A stretch of 5,635 nucleotides of DNA from SAR202 cluster bacterium (GCA_009392075.1 VFHG01000191.1:1-5635); one strand, 5' to 3'. Counted from the stretch's first letter, positions 1-5,390 are shown. The notes: generated by a model not told the origin, from the letters alone. Numbers and translations: made by a program.

Positions 1-389
1 CCTGCCGTGACTGTCAGGCCGACCAGCACCGCCCGTCCGATTTGCTGGACCGGCCGGACCACCTTTTCTGGATCGCCTGCGTCGCCTAGGTACATCCCCA
101 GGTAGGCAGGCAGCATGGCGAACCCACATGGGTTGACCGCCGAGGCCATCCCCGCGGCTAGCGCGAACAATGCCGACGCACCCACCAGGCCTCCAAGCCA
201 AGAGCTGGAATCGCCGGACAACCGCTCGACGAACAGGTTTACGTCGTCGATACCACTGTCGCTGCCGATGATGAGGGCGCCGATGAATGCCGTCGCTAGG
301 GCAACGGCGGCGACCACCACTGGCAGAACAACGCTGCGCATAAAATTGGGGTTGCTGAAGTTGATCGCTTTGCTGATGGGCTGAAACAT
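1..389 (-). CDS. CcdA/DsbD-type thiol-disulfide membrane protein, N-terminal part (cut by window edge)
   Basis: Reading the minus strand from the ATG at 389-387 gives an open frame of 129 codons that runs off the left edge. The protein begins MFQPISKAIN. It has a hydrophobic segment at about residues 19-42, a short polar loop, a second hydrophobic segment at about 66-84, and then the motif NPCGFAMLPAYLG at about 86-98. That motif, with one cysteine followed by a proline, is the signature of the first membrane helix of CcdA/DsbD-type proteins, which pass electrons from cytoplasmic thioredoxin across the membrane for cytochrome c maturation or other extracytoplasmic thiol reduction. The partner cysteine lies in the missing part. 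The extra N-terminal helix precedes the usual CcdA core. The next ATG upstream, at 410, hits a stop within five codons, which supports this start; a purine-rich AAAGAGAA precedes it. The exact subfamily cannot be told from the fragment. Confidence 0.78.
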   Translation of the reverse strand, partial: MFQPISKAINFSNPNFMRSVVLPVVVAAVALATAFIGALIIGSDSGIDDVNLFVERLSGDSSSWLGGLVGASALFALAAGMASAVNPCGFAMLPAYLGMYLGDAGDPEKVVRPVQQIGRAVLVGLTVTA

Positions 390-441
390 TTCTCTTTAAG
401 CTCTCTGCATGCGGCCGGTGTCTAACGGTCTCTGGATACTC

Positions 442-453
442 GACCGATCGGTC
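442..453. repeat. Perfect 12-bp palindrome GACCGATCGGTC
   Basis: A fully self-complementary 12-mer lies 53 bp upstream of the CcdA-type start codon and about 10 bp from the AT-rich dyad at 463-477. Perfect palindromes of this size in an upstream region are typical binding sites for dimeric repressors such as TetR-family proteins, but no such regulator is encoded here, so an operator role is inference. Confidence 0.4.
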
Positions 454-462
454 CGCACGGTG

Positions 463-477
463 TGATAACTATTATTA
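463..477. promoter_or_regulatory. PerR/Fur-box-like AT-rich dyad upstream of the CcdA-type gene
   Basis: The sequence TGATAACTATTATTA matches the classical 15-bp PerR box TTATAATnATTATAA at 11 of its 14 specified positions, as a 7-1-7 imperfect inverted repeat. It stands out as an AT-rich island in GC-rich surroundings, 74 bp upstream of the CcdA-type start codon. A Fur/PerR-family protein is encoded at 4869-5330, which makes such a site plausible. No convincing -35/-10 pair was found in the 390-542 gap, so the site could equally be part of a non-canonical promoter. Confidence 0.35.
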
Positions 478-542
478 CGTCCCGTTTCCGGCCATAGGTT
501 TCATTTCGTCCCGGATGCTATCTGGCAGACCGTGTAAACGTC

Positions 543-1463
543 CTAAGGCCGTTCTTTTACAAACACTTCATAGCTTGTGATGTCCCGAAAACGTTGGGGA
601 TGCATCGCAGCAGCAAGACCTTCCAGCACGTCAACCACCCTGGGCCCGTGGCGGGTAGGGATACGGCCGTCGAATAGGAAGACCTGATCCAGTTTGACCG
701 CCGGCAGCTCATCCCAGCCCTTCAGATGGGTCAATGTTTCCGATGCATCTTGGCGGACACGGTCCGGGCCGTAGCCACAGGGCATGACCATCAGATATTC
801 AGGGGCATAGCCGATTATCTCCTCCCAGGTGAGCTCTCTGGAGAAACCCCCAGCCACCGCTAACCGTTCGGCGCCACCCGCCAACTCCACCAATTCAGGG
901 ATCCACTGGCCGGTGTTTCGCAGCGGGTCCAACCAGTCGAGGCACAAAACCCTGGGGCGCTTACCCTCTTCCGCAACGCCGTCCACCACCGCCTGAATCC
1001 TGCCTTGCAACGAATCCGCCACCTCATCACCACGCTGGGAAACGCCTGCGGAAGAAGCTATATTGCGCACATTCTGAAGGATGTCGGCCACAAAATTGGG
1101 CCGGATGGTTAAAATCTCAGGCTGGTAGTCCAAGACCTTGGCCGAAGTTTCGAAAACCGACCCGCTGTCGATGGCGCAGACCTCGCACAACTCTTGCGTG
1201 ATTATCAGGTCGGGCTTTAGTTCCCGCAGTAGGTCGCCGTCGATCCAATAGAGCGGGTTGCTGTTGGCTCTGGCCTGGCGTACGATGCCGTCGATCTCTT
1301 CGCTCGAGAGCTGGGTGACCTGACGCACACTCTGGCTGACAACGGGCTTGGTCGCCGCGTCGTCCGGGTAGTCGCAGGCATGGGAGACGCCCACAAGCTG
1401 GTCTCCTAGGTCCAGGGCGTAAACGATCTCGGTGGCGCTGGGCAAAAGCGAACAGATGCGCAT
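543..1463 (-). CDS. BtuF-like cobalamin-binding protein (periplasmic-binding-protein fold), no signal peptide
   Basis: The 306-residue product starts MRICSLLPSATEIVYALDLG and belongs to the helical-backbone solute-binding family (Peripla_BP_2, the BtuF/FhuD fold) that binds corrinoids or siderophores. The N-terminal RICSLLPSATE strand-helix and the following VGVSHACDYP (about 24-33) are hallmarks of the subgroup usually annotated as cobalamin-binding. PDLIITQELCEVCA at about 84-97 and the tryptophan-rich LDWLDPL at about 175-181 are further lobe elements. The protein has no signal peptide or lipobox, so it is probably cytoplasmic or exported by another route. No BtuC or BtuD permease or ATPase gene is adjacent. 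A TTG at 1499 would add 12 residues, but family proteins begin at the MRI position and the upstream stretch looks like a promoter, so the ATG at 1463 is chosen. No intrinsic terminator is visible after the stop. Cobalamin as ligand is inferred from the family. Confidence 0.8.
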   Translation of the reverse strand: MRICSLLPSATEIVYALDLGDQLVGVSHACDYPDDAATKPVVSQSVRQVTQLSSEEIDGIVRQARANSNPLYWIDGDLLRELKPDLIITQELCEVCAIDSGSVFETSAKVLDYQPEILTIRPNFVADILQNVRNIASSAGVSQRGDEVADSLQGRIQAVVDGVAEEGKRPRVLCLDWLDPLRNTGQWIPELVELAGGAERLAVAGGFSRELTWEEIIGYAPEYLMVMPCGYGPDRVRQDASETLTHLKGWDELPAVKLDQVFLFDGRIPTRHGPRVVDVLEGLAAAMHPQRFRDITSYEVFVKERP

Positions 1464-1499
1464 ACCGCCAGTATAGATTGCCCTTCTCCTGTCTATCAA
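1464..1499 (-). promoter_or_regulatory. Promoter of the BtuF-like gene, predicted leaderless
   Basis: On the minus strand, TTGATA (1499-1494, 5/6 match to TTGACA) and TATACT (1475-1470, 5/6 match to TATAAT) are separated by 18 bp. The A of the ATG at 1463 is the seventh base after the -10 box, exactly where transcription would start, so the mRNA should be leaderless. No Shine-Dalgarno sequence is suitably placed before this ATG; the purine-rich GGAGAAGG lies 18 bases away, inside the promoter spacer. Confidence 0.6.
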
Positions 1500-1536
1500 A
1501 TCACCTGTAAATTCGGCTGATTGGCGGGGAGGAGCG

Positions 1537-1545
1537 TGCTAAAAT
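1537..1545 (+). promoter_or_regulatory. Extended -10 promoter element of the folD-queA unit
   Basis: TGCTAAAAT is an extended -10 element (TGn followed by TAAAAT, 5/6 to consensus). It predicts a transcript start near 1552, about 31 bases before the folD TTG start. The -35 region around 1517-1522 (CTGATT) is poor, which fits an extended -10 promoter. It lies back to back with the BtuF-like gene's promoter; the two -35 regions are about 20 bp apart. Confidence 0.45.
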
Positions 1546-1582
1546 TGCGGCGCAATATTAGCGTGGTCAATACGAGGTCCGA

Positions 1583-2479
1583 TTGACAGCAAAGATCCTG
1601 GACGGCAAGGCCCTCGCGGAAGAGATCAGAGGTGAGGTCGCCACCGGTGTGGCCGAGATGCAGCAGAAGCATGGCGTCACCCCTGGCCTGGCGGCAGTTC
1701 TGGTGGGCGACGACCCGGCCTCGGCCATCTACGTGCGCAACAAACGACGCGCCTGCGACGAGGTCGGCATGGTTAGCGACACGTTTCTCATGCCCGCCGA
1801 CTCAACAAACGAACAGGTCTTGGCCCGGGTGCAAGCTTTGAACGAAGACCCCCGTTTTCATGGAATCCTGGTCCAACTGCCAATGCCTCCCCAGATCGAC
1901 GAACGCCAGATCATCGAGTCGCTGGACCCCACCAAGGACGTGGATGGCCTGCACCCGTTCAACGTTGGCAAGCTGGTCCAAGGCAGGGCCGATTTCGTGC
2001 CCGGCACGCCGGCCGGCATCCAGCAGATACTGCTGCGTAACGGCCACGACCCGGCCGGCGCCAACGTGGTCGTCTGCGGCCGCAGCGACATCGTGGGCAA
2101 GCCTATGGCCCTGCTGCTGATGCAGAGGGCTGATGGGGCCAACGCCACCGTCACCGTTTGCCACACCCGCACCAAGAACCTTGCCGAGATCACCCGCCAG
2201 GCAGACATTCTGGTTGCGGCCATCGGGCGTCCCAGCGCCATCACAGTCGACATGGTCAAGGAAGGCGCGGTGGTTATCGACGTCGGCATCAACCGGGTCG
2301 ATGATGCATCTCGAAAGAGAGGCTACCGCCTAGAAGGCGATGTTGACTTCGATGCGGTCTCGAAAAAGGCCTCGGCCATCACCCCAGTCCCCGGCGGCGT
2401 CGGCCCCATGACCATCGCCATGTTGCTGGTGAACACCCTCACCGCCACCCGCCTCAGCATCCACGGGAGTGGAAGCTGA
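1583..2479 (+). CDS. folD: Bifunctional methylenetetrahydrofolate dehydrogenase/methenyltetrahydrofolate cyclohydrolase FolD
   Basis: The 298-residue product is a full-length FolD. In the cytosol this enzyme interconverts 5,10-methylene-, 5,10-methenyl- and 10-formyl-tetrahydrofolate with NADP, feeding purine, formyl-methionyl-tRNA and methyl-group synthesis. Catalytic features are intact: YVRNK (50-54) with the active-site lysine K54, the VQLPMP loop with Q98, and DVDGLHP with D121, all at the same numbering as the E. coli enzyme. The Rossmann half shows CGRSDIVGKP (165-174), the VIDVGINR strand (231-238) and the PVPGGVGPMT signature (268-277). The usual PCTP motif reads PGTP at 140-143, a change from Cys to Gly. 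The start is TTG, preceded by GAGG at 1574-1577 with a 5-base spacer; no in-frame ATG gives the full N-terminus. It is the first gene of a probable unit with queA, 31 bp downstream. Confidence 0.96.
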   Translation: MTAKILDGKALAEEIRGEVATGVAEMQQKHGVTPGLAAVLVGDDPASAIYVRNKRRACDEVGMVSDTFLMPADSTNEQVLARVQALNEDPRFHGILVQLPMPPQIDERQIIESLDPTKDVDGLHPFNVGKLVQGRADFVPGTPAGIQQILLRNGHDPAGANVVVCGRSDIVGKPMALLLMQRADGANATVTVCHTRTKNLAEITRQADILVAAIGRPSAITVDMVKEGAVVIDVGINRVDDASRKRGYRLEGDVDFDAVSKKASAITPVPGGVGPMTIAMLLVNTLTATRLSIHGSGS

Positions 2480-2500
2480 CAGCTGTCGGCAATCAGCTTT
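2472..2500 (+). other. Hairpin spanning the folD stop codon, ahead of queA
   Basis: AAGCTGA (2473-2479) pairs with TCAGCTT (2493-2499), extendable by one G-U pair, around a 13-base loop. The left arm includes the folD TGA stop. The loop side also carries an overlapping perfect palindrome GACAGCTGTC (2478-2487), so two alternative foldings are possible. No T-run follows, so it is not an intrinsic terminator. It sits 10 bases before the queA ATG, where a Shine-Dalgarno sequence is missing, and could influence queA translation or coupling to folD; that role is inference. Confidence 0.35.
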
Positions 2501-2510
2501 CAACCCCCTC

Positions 2511-3560
2511 ATGCGCACCAGCGATTTCGACTACCACCTTCCTCCCGAACTGATCGCCCAGGAACCGATAGAGCCTCGTGACTCGTCACGGCTTATGGTC
2601 CTGCACCGGGACACCGGCGCCCTAGAACACCGCCACTTCCCCGACCTGCTGGAATACCTGCACCCCGGCGATGTGATGGTCTTCAACCAGAGCCGGGTCA
2701 TCCCCGCCAGGCTGTACGGCCACCGGGCCGACACGGGCAGCAAGGCCGAGTTCCTGCTACTGCGGCGCAACGCCGACGGCACCTGGCAGGCAATGGCCAG
2801 ACCAGGCCGGAGGCTGCGGCCTGGGGTGGTGGTGGATATCGACGGAGGATTTTGGGTGGAAATAGAAGCTTCCCATGAAGACGGTCTAAAAACGGTGCGG
2901 CTGTCCACCGAGGAGGGCATCGATCGCTTCGGCCACACACCCCTCCCGCCCTACATCAAGGAAACGTTGGACGACTCAGAACGCTACCAAACGGTGTACT
3001 CCCGCCAGCCGGGGAGCGTTGCGGCTCCCACCGCCGGCCTCCATTTCACCGACGATCTGCTGGAAAAGATACGCGGCCTGGGCGTGGAAACGGTGTTCGT
3101 CACGCTCCACGTGGGCCTGGACACCTTCAGACCGGTGGACGAGGACGACCCCACAGACCACAAGATCCACACCGAGCAATACCAGATTGACGCCCAGGCC
3201 GCTGAGACGTTGAACCGGGCCCGATCCGACGGGCGGCGCATCATCGCGGTTGGCACAACATCGGTACGGATGCTGGAGCAGGCAGCTTTGGACATGGAAA
3301 AAAGGGGTCAAACCGCCCTGGCGGAAATCAACGGCGAGGCCAGCCTCTTCATACTGCCCGACCACCCCTTCCGCCTGGTGGACGCCATGGTCACCAACTT
3401 CCACCTGCCCCGCTCCAGCTTGCTGATGCTGGTGTCCGCGTTCGTTGAGAGCAATACCGTGGCAGACTCAGGACGAGCGACGGTGTTGGCGGCTTACAGC
3501 GATGCAATTAAGCACCGGTATCGGTTCTACAGCTTTGGGGATGCGATGTTTATCGCTTAA
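2511..3560 (+). CDS. queA: S-adenosylmethionine:tRNA ribosyltransferase-isomerase QueA
   Basis: The 349-residue product is a complete QueA, which transfers and rearranges the ribosyl part of S-adenosylmethionine onto 7-aminomethyl-7-deazaguanine at the wobble position of GUN-anticodon tRNAs, giving epoxyqueuosine. Family hallmarks run through it: the N-terminus RTSDFDYHLPPELIAQ, EPRDSSRL (21-28), VFNQSRVIPARL (57-68), GSVAAPTAGLHFT (168-180), VTLHVGLDTF (197-206), IAVGTTSVR (245-253), VDAMVTNFHLPRSSLLMLVSAF (290-311) and the terminal YRFYSFGDAMFI. A GTG at 2469 would add 14 residues and overlap folD, but homologues start at the MRTSDFDY position, so the ATG at 2511 is chosen. No Shine-Dalgarno sequence precedes either start, which suggests translation coupled to folD. 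Epoxyqueuosine is reduced by the cobalamin enzyme QueG in some bacteria; no queG, tgt or other queuosine gene is in this window. Confidence 0.96.
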   Translation: MRTSDFDYHLPPELIAQEPIEPRDSSRLMVLHRDTGALEHRHFPDLLEYLHPGDVMVFNQSRVIPARLYGHRADTGSKAEFLLLRRNADGTWQAMARPGRRLRPGVVVDIDGGFWVEIEASHEDGLKTVRLSTEEGIDRFGHTPLPPYIKETLDDSERYQTVYSRQPGSVAAPTAGLHFTDDLLEKIRGLGVETVFVTLHVGLDTFRPVDEDDPTDHKIHTEQYQIDAQAAETLNRARSDGRRIIAVGTTSVRMLEQAALDMEKRGQTALAEINGEASLFILPDHPFRLVDAMVTNFHLPRSSLLMLVSAFVESNTVADSGRATVLAAYSDAIKHRYRFYSFGDAMFIA

Positions 3561-4351
3561 GCCACCGTCAGCCGCACATCCCCCAGGGTATCAATCCCAA
3601 AATGGATCTCGTCGCCCTTATTCAGGAACTTGGTGCTGACTATGCTGCCGGTCATGACGATCATGTCTTTCTGGAGGCTTTTGCCGCGTTCTGCCAAGTT
3701 GTTGGCCAGCCAGGCCAAAGCTTCCAGGGGGTGGCCTAGCACGTCTCCACCCTTGCCGACGCCTGCTGGTTGATCGTTGATCGTCATGGTACCTGTGGCC
3801 GCCACCAGGTCGATGTCCTGCCAGTCGATGATCGCCTCACCAAGGACTATCCCGGCGTTCCAGGAGTTGTCGGCAGCCACATTCAGGAAGTACAGGTCCG
3901 TATAGTCGGCGCCCCGGTCGTCCACCAACTCGAAGGCCGGCATCAGCGCGGCCACGGCCCTAGCCACGCTCTCACGGTCATAGGGAGCGGCGGAAGCAGG
4001 CAGGTCTTGCTCCAGCAGCATTGCAATCTCGCATTCGGCGCCCACATGGACGTAATCTGAGGCATTGATCGTCACCGGCGAGTGATGGACCCCGCTGGTG
4101 AAGACTGCGCCGGAGGCTGGGTGGCCAAATCCCACCATCTGTTGCATCACGGTCGTGGTGAGGGCCACTTTGTACCCAACGATGGCCCCACGTTCCGGCA
4201 AAAGGAGTTCGTGGAACGCCTCTTGGATGTCGTAAGCCTCGTTTATATCCCGGGGGGAGATCCCGTCGGGGAGGGGCTGGTACGGCGCCCTTGCCCGGTG
4301 AGCTTCGTGCAAGAACCGCGCCGCCTGCCAGACTTTTTCTTCACTCGACAT
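3557..4351 (-). CDS. 2-keto-4-pentenoate hydratase-like enzyme (MhpD/fumarylacetoacetase superfamily)
   Basis: The 264-residue product belongs to the hydratase/decarboxylase branch of the fumarylacetoacetase superfamily. Members add water to, or decarboxylate, 2-hydroxy-dienoic or 2-oxo-enoic acids from meta-cleavage of aromatics, using a divalent metal. Numbered from the chosen start, it shows VGYKVALT (58-65) with the conserved lysine K61, the GAECEIAMLL metal motif with E106 and E108, and PAFELVDDR with E141, then ADNSWNAGIVLG and a C-terminal GDEIHFGIDTLG barrel strand. An ATG at 4363 would add four residues, but the GGAGG at 4361-4357 sits five bases before the ATG at 4351, which settles the start. 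It follows the VOC gene by about 50 bp and shares its stop region with convergent queA. The rest of a meta-cleavage pathway is absent, so substrate and exact reaction are unknown. Confidence 0.85.
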   Translation of the reverse strand: MSSEEKVWQAARFLHEAHRARAPYQPLPDGISPRDINEAYDIQEAFHELLLPERGAIVGYKVALTTTVMQQMVGFGHPASGAVFTSGVHHSPVTINASDYVHVGAECEIAMLLEQDLPASAAPYDRESVARAVAALMPAFELVDDRGADYTDLYFLNVAADNSWNAGIVLGEAIIDWQDIDLVAATGTMTINDQPAGVGKGGDVLGHPLEALAWLANNLAERGKSLQKDMIVMTGSIVSTKFLNKGDEIHFGIDTLGDVRLTVA

Positions 4352-4404
4352 GCCGTCCTCCATGGCTACGTCTGGATGCTATGACACGATACGATATATC
4401 CCGT

Positions 4405-4761
4405 CTAGACCAACTGCAACATTTGCAGCACATTTCCGTCCGGGTCTTTGAATGTGGCGACCCAGCCGCCCCAGGACTCCTGCTCCGGTTGGCGGATGAA
4501 TTCCACCCCGGCCTGAGCCAGCCGATGGGTTTCGGCATGGATGTCATCCACGCCCAGGTGCGGCATGAACCGGAACGGATCCTTGGACGCCCCGGAGACT
4601 TCGTTGTGCAGGCCAATATTGAAGCGCACATCGCCCAATTCAAAGGCGATGAAATCCCCGTGGCGCGAGTGCAGCGGGAGGCCGAGCACGTCGTTGTAGA
4701 AAACGTACATGCGCTCCAGGTCTCCGGTCCAGAAAGTAACGCCGATAACGCCGGTAATCAT
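4405..4761 (-). CDS. VOC (glyoxalase/bleomycin-resistance/dioxygenase fold) family protein
   Basis: The 118-residue product is a single vicinal-oxygen-chelate domain made of two beta-alpha-beta-beta-beta modules. The first (about 4-51) contains VTFWTGDLERMYVFYNDVLGLPL. The second (about 66-118) contains HLGVDDIHAETHRLAQAGVEF and ends in the typical FKDPDGNVLQMLQL. The superfamily covers glyoxalase I, extradiol dioxygenases, epimerases and drug-binding resistance proteins. The usual first metal histidine is replaced (around V8-T9), and the C-terminal glutamate position reads Q113, while H68 of the second module is kept. Metal-dependent catalysis is therefore doubtful, though still possible with a dimer. 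A TTG at 4809 would add 16 residues; the ATG at 4761 fits the family start and is chosen, though no strong Shine-Dalgarno sequence precedes either. It is probably co-transcribed with the downstream hydratase-like gene, and may act on a related oxo acid. Confidence 0.82.
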   Translation of the reverse strand: MITGVIGVTFWTGDLERMYVFYNDVLGLPLHSRHGDFIAFELGDVRFNIGLHNEVSGASKDPFRFMPHLGVDDIHAETHRLAQAGVEFIRQPEQESWGGWVATFKDPDGNVLQMLQLV

Positions 4762-4810
4762 ATGGCCATTCCATTGCCGTCGGACAAAATTGGATATCAC
4801 AGGATGCAAG

Positions 4811-4844
4811 AACGGTCGGCTGGTGTGCTCACCGGCCGACCGTT
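4811..4844 (-). terminator. Strong hairpin after the Fur/PerR-family gene, probable terminator
   Basis: AACGGTCGGC (4811-4820) and GCCGACCGTT (4835-4844) are perfect complements. Pairing continues inward through a wobble and GC/AT pairs to a four-base loop at 4826-4829, giving a stem of about 15 bp. It begins 24 bases after the regulator's stop codon on the minus strand. The T-tract that follows is short (TTCTTGCAT), so termination may be partial. It lies 49 bp ahead of the VOC start and would separate the regulator from the VOC-hydratase pair. Confidence 0.55.
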
Positions 4845-4851
4845 AGATGTC

Positions 4852-4864
4852 CAGATTGAATCTG
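4852..4864. repeat. 13-bp palindrome CAGATTGAATCTG just after the regulator's stop codon
   Basis: CAGATT and AATCTG are perfect complements around a single central G, starting 4 bases past the stop codon of the Fur/PerR-family gene and 7 bp from the large terminator-like hairpin. A one-base loop cannot fold as RNA in this exact form, so it reads better as a DNA dyad of the odd-centred type that dimeric regulators bind. It shares the GATT/AATC core with the dyad in the regulator's own leader. Confidence 0.35.
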
Positions 4865-4868
4865 TTGC

Positions 4869-5330
4869 CTAGACTTCGGAAAGTTCGCCCAGGCGTTTGG
4901 CCAAGGCGCAGCGAGGGCAGAGCCCGTAGAAATCGACCCGCTGCCAGGCCACTTCGAAATCGGAGTTGTCGGCGATCTGCTTGCGCAGTCCCACGACCAC
5001 GTCTTGAACATCGCTACCAGTCTCAGCATCGATGACGTTCTCGCATCCGATGCACACCAGGTTGACGTGGGGCTCCATGTTGGGCTCGTAACGCGACATC
5101 TTCTGGAACGGCAGTTCCTGGATGAGGCCGCTTTTCTGTAGCACGCCCAAGGTGGAATAGATGGTGGCCAGGGTCATGGACGGGAAATGTCCTTTGACCC
5201 TCTCATAGATCTGCTGCACGGTAGGGTGGTCGGAGGAATTCAGGACCACCTCTGCGATGGCGAGACGCTGCGGAGTGACCCTGACCGCCCACTCCCGCAT
5301 CCGCTCGACAAGCTGTTGCTGAGTTAACAT
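4869..5330 (-). CDS. Fur/PerR-family metal-dependent transcriptional regulator
   Basis: The 153-residue product has the Fur-family layout. A winged helix occupies about residues 1-85, with RVTPQRLAIAEVV (17-29), HPTVQQIYERV (35-45) and the recognition helix region MTLATIYSTLGVLQKSGLI (52-70). A dimerisation domain with two CxxC pairs, C93/C96 and C138/C141, follows, matching the structural zinc site of B. subtilis PerR. Aligned on those cysteines, the PerR regulatory-metal ligands H37, D85, H91, H93 and D104 correspond to H35, E82, H88, N90 and D101. Three are kept and two changed, so peroxide sensing as in PerR is possible but unproven; Fur- or Zur-like roles cannot be excluded. The ATG is preceded by AGGAG at a 5-base spacing. 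The gene has its own promoter, an 85-base leader, and a hairpin downstream. Targets are unknown; the PerR-box-like site at 463-477 is one candidate. Confidence 0.9.
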   Translation of the reverse strand: MLTQQQLVERMREWAVRVTPQRLAIAEVVLNSSDHPTVQQIYERVKGHFPSMTLATIYSTLGVLQKSGLIQELPFQKMSRYEPNMEPHVNLVCIGCENVIDAETGSDVQDVVVGLRKQIADNSDFEVAWQRVDFYGLCPRCALAKRLGELSEV

Positions 5331-5374
5331 TTAGACTCCTGGGAAACGCCCGGAAATTGCCCGTCGCGAACTCA

Positions 5375-5390
5375 GATTCTCGTTAGAATC
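5375..5390. promoter_or_regulatory. Dyad GATTCT-CGTT-AGAATC in the regulator's leader, candidate operator
   Basis: Perfect 6-bp arms flank a 4-base centre, 45 bp upstream of the regulator's start codon and about 25-40 bases downstream of its predicted transcript start. It is nested within a 7-bp inverted repeat, CGTCGCG (5362-5368) and CGCGACG (5404-5410). The arrangement could be an autoregulatory binding site or, in RNA, a hairpin within an outer stem. The sequence does not match the standard Fur or PerR consensus. Confidence 0.4.

Noticed and set aside
115..384. Plus-strand open frame of 89 codons
   Set aside because: It lies antisense to the CcdA-type gene, whose minus-strand frame carries the membrane helices and the NPCGF motif. 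The plus-strand translation is low-complexity and resembles no family.
508..542. Terminator for the BtuF-like gene
   Set aside because: No stem with a following T-run could be found on the minus strand after the stop codon; only short CCGG-type direct repeats are present.
1802..2292. Minus-strand open frames of 120 and 144 codons inside folD
   Set aside because: folD is complete with all catalytic motifs. These frames are antisense shadows with no family signature.
2469..2510. GTG start adding 14 residues to QueA
   Set aside because: QueA proteins begin at the MRTSDFDY position. The added residues are not family-like, and there is no properly spaced ribosome-binding site before the GTG.
3770..4384. 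Plus-strand open frames at 3770-4060 and 4082-4384
   Set aside because: They are antisense to the hydratase-like gene, which has intact catalytic motifs and a good ribosome-binding site. Open antisense frames are common in GC-rich coding sequence.
4390..4440. Possible promoter for the hydratase-like gene (TTGCAG, 17 bp, TATCGT on the minus strand)
   Set aside because: Only 3/6 and 4/6 matches to consensus, and the -35 lies inside the VOC gene. Co-transcription with the VOC gene is simpler.
4291..4872. Long plus-strand open frame of 193 codons spanning several minus-strand features
   Set aside because: It crosses the VOC gene, the hydratase start and the terminator-like hairpin in antisense. 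The VOC frame shows a clear domain on the opposite strand, and this frame has no recognisable motif.
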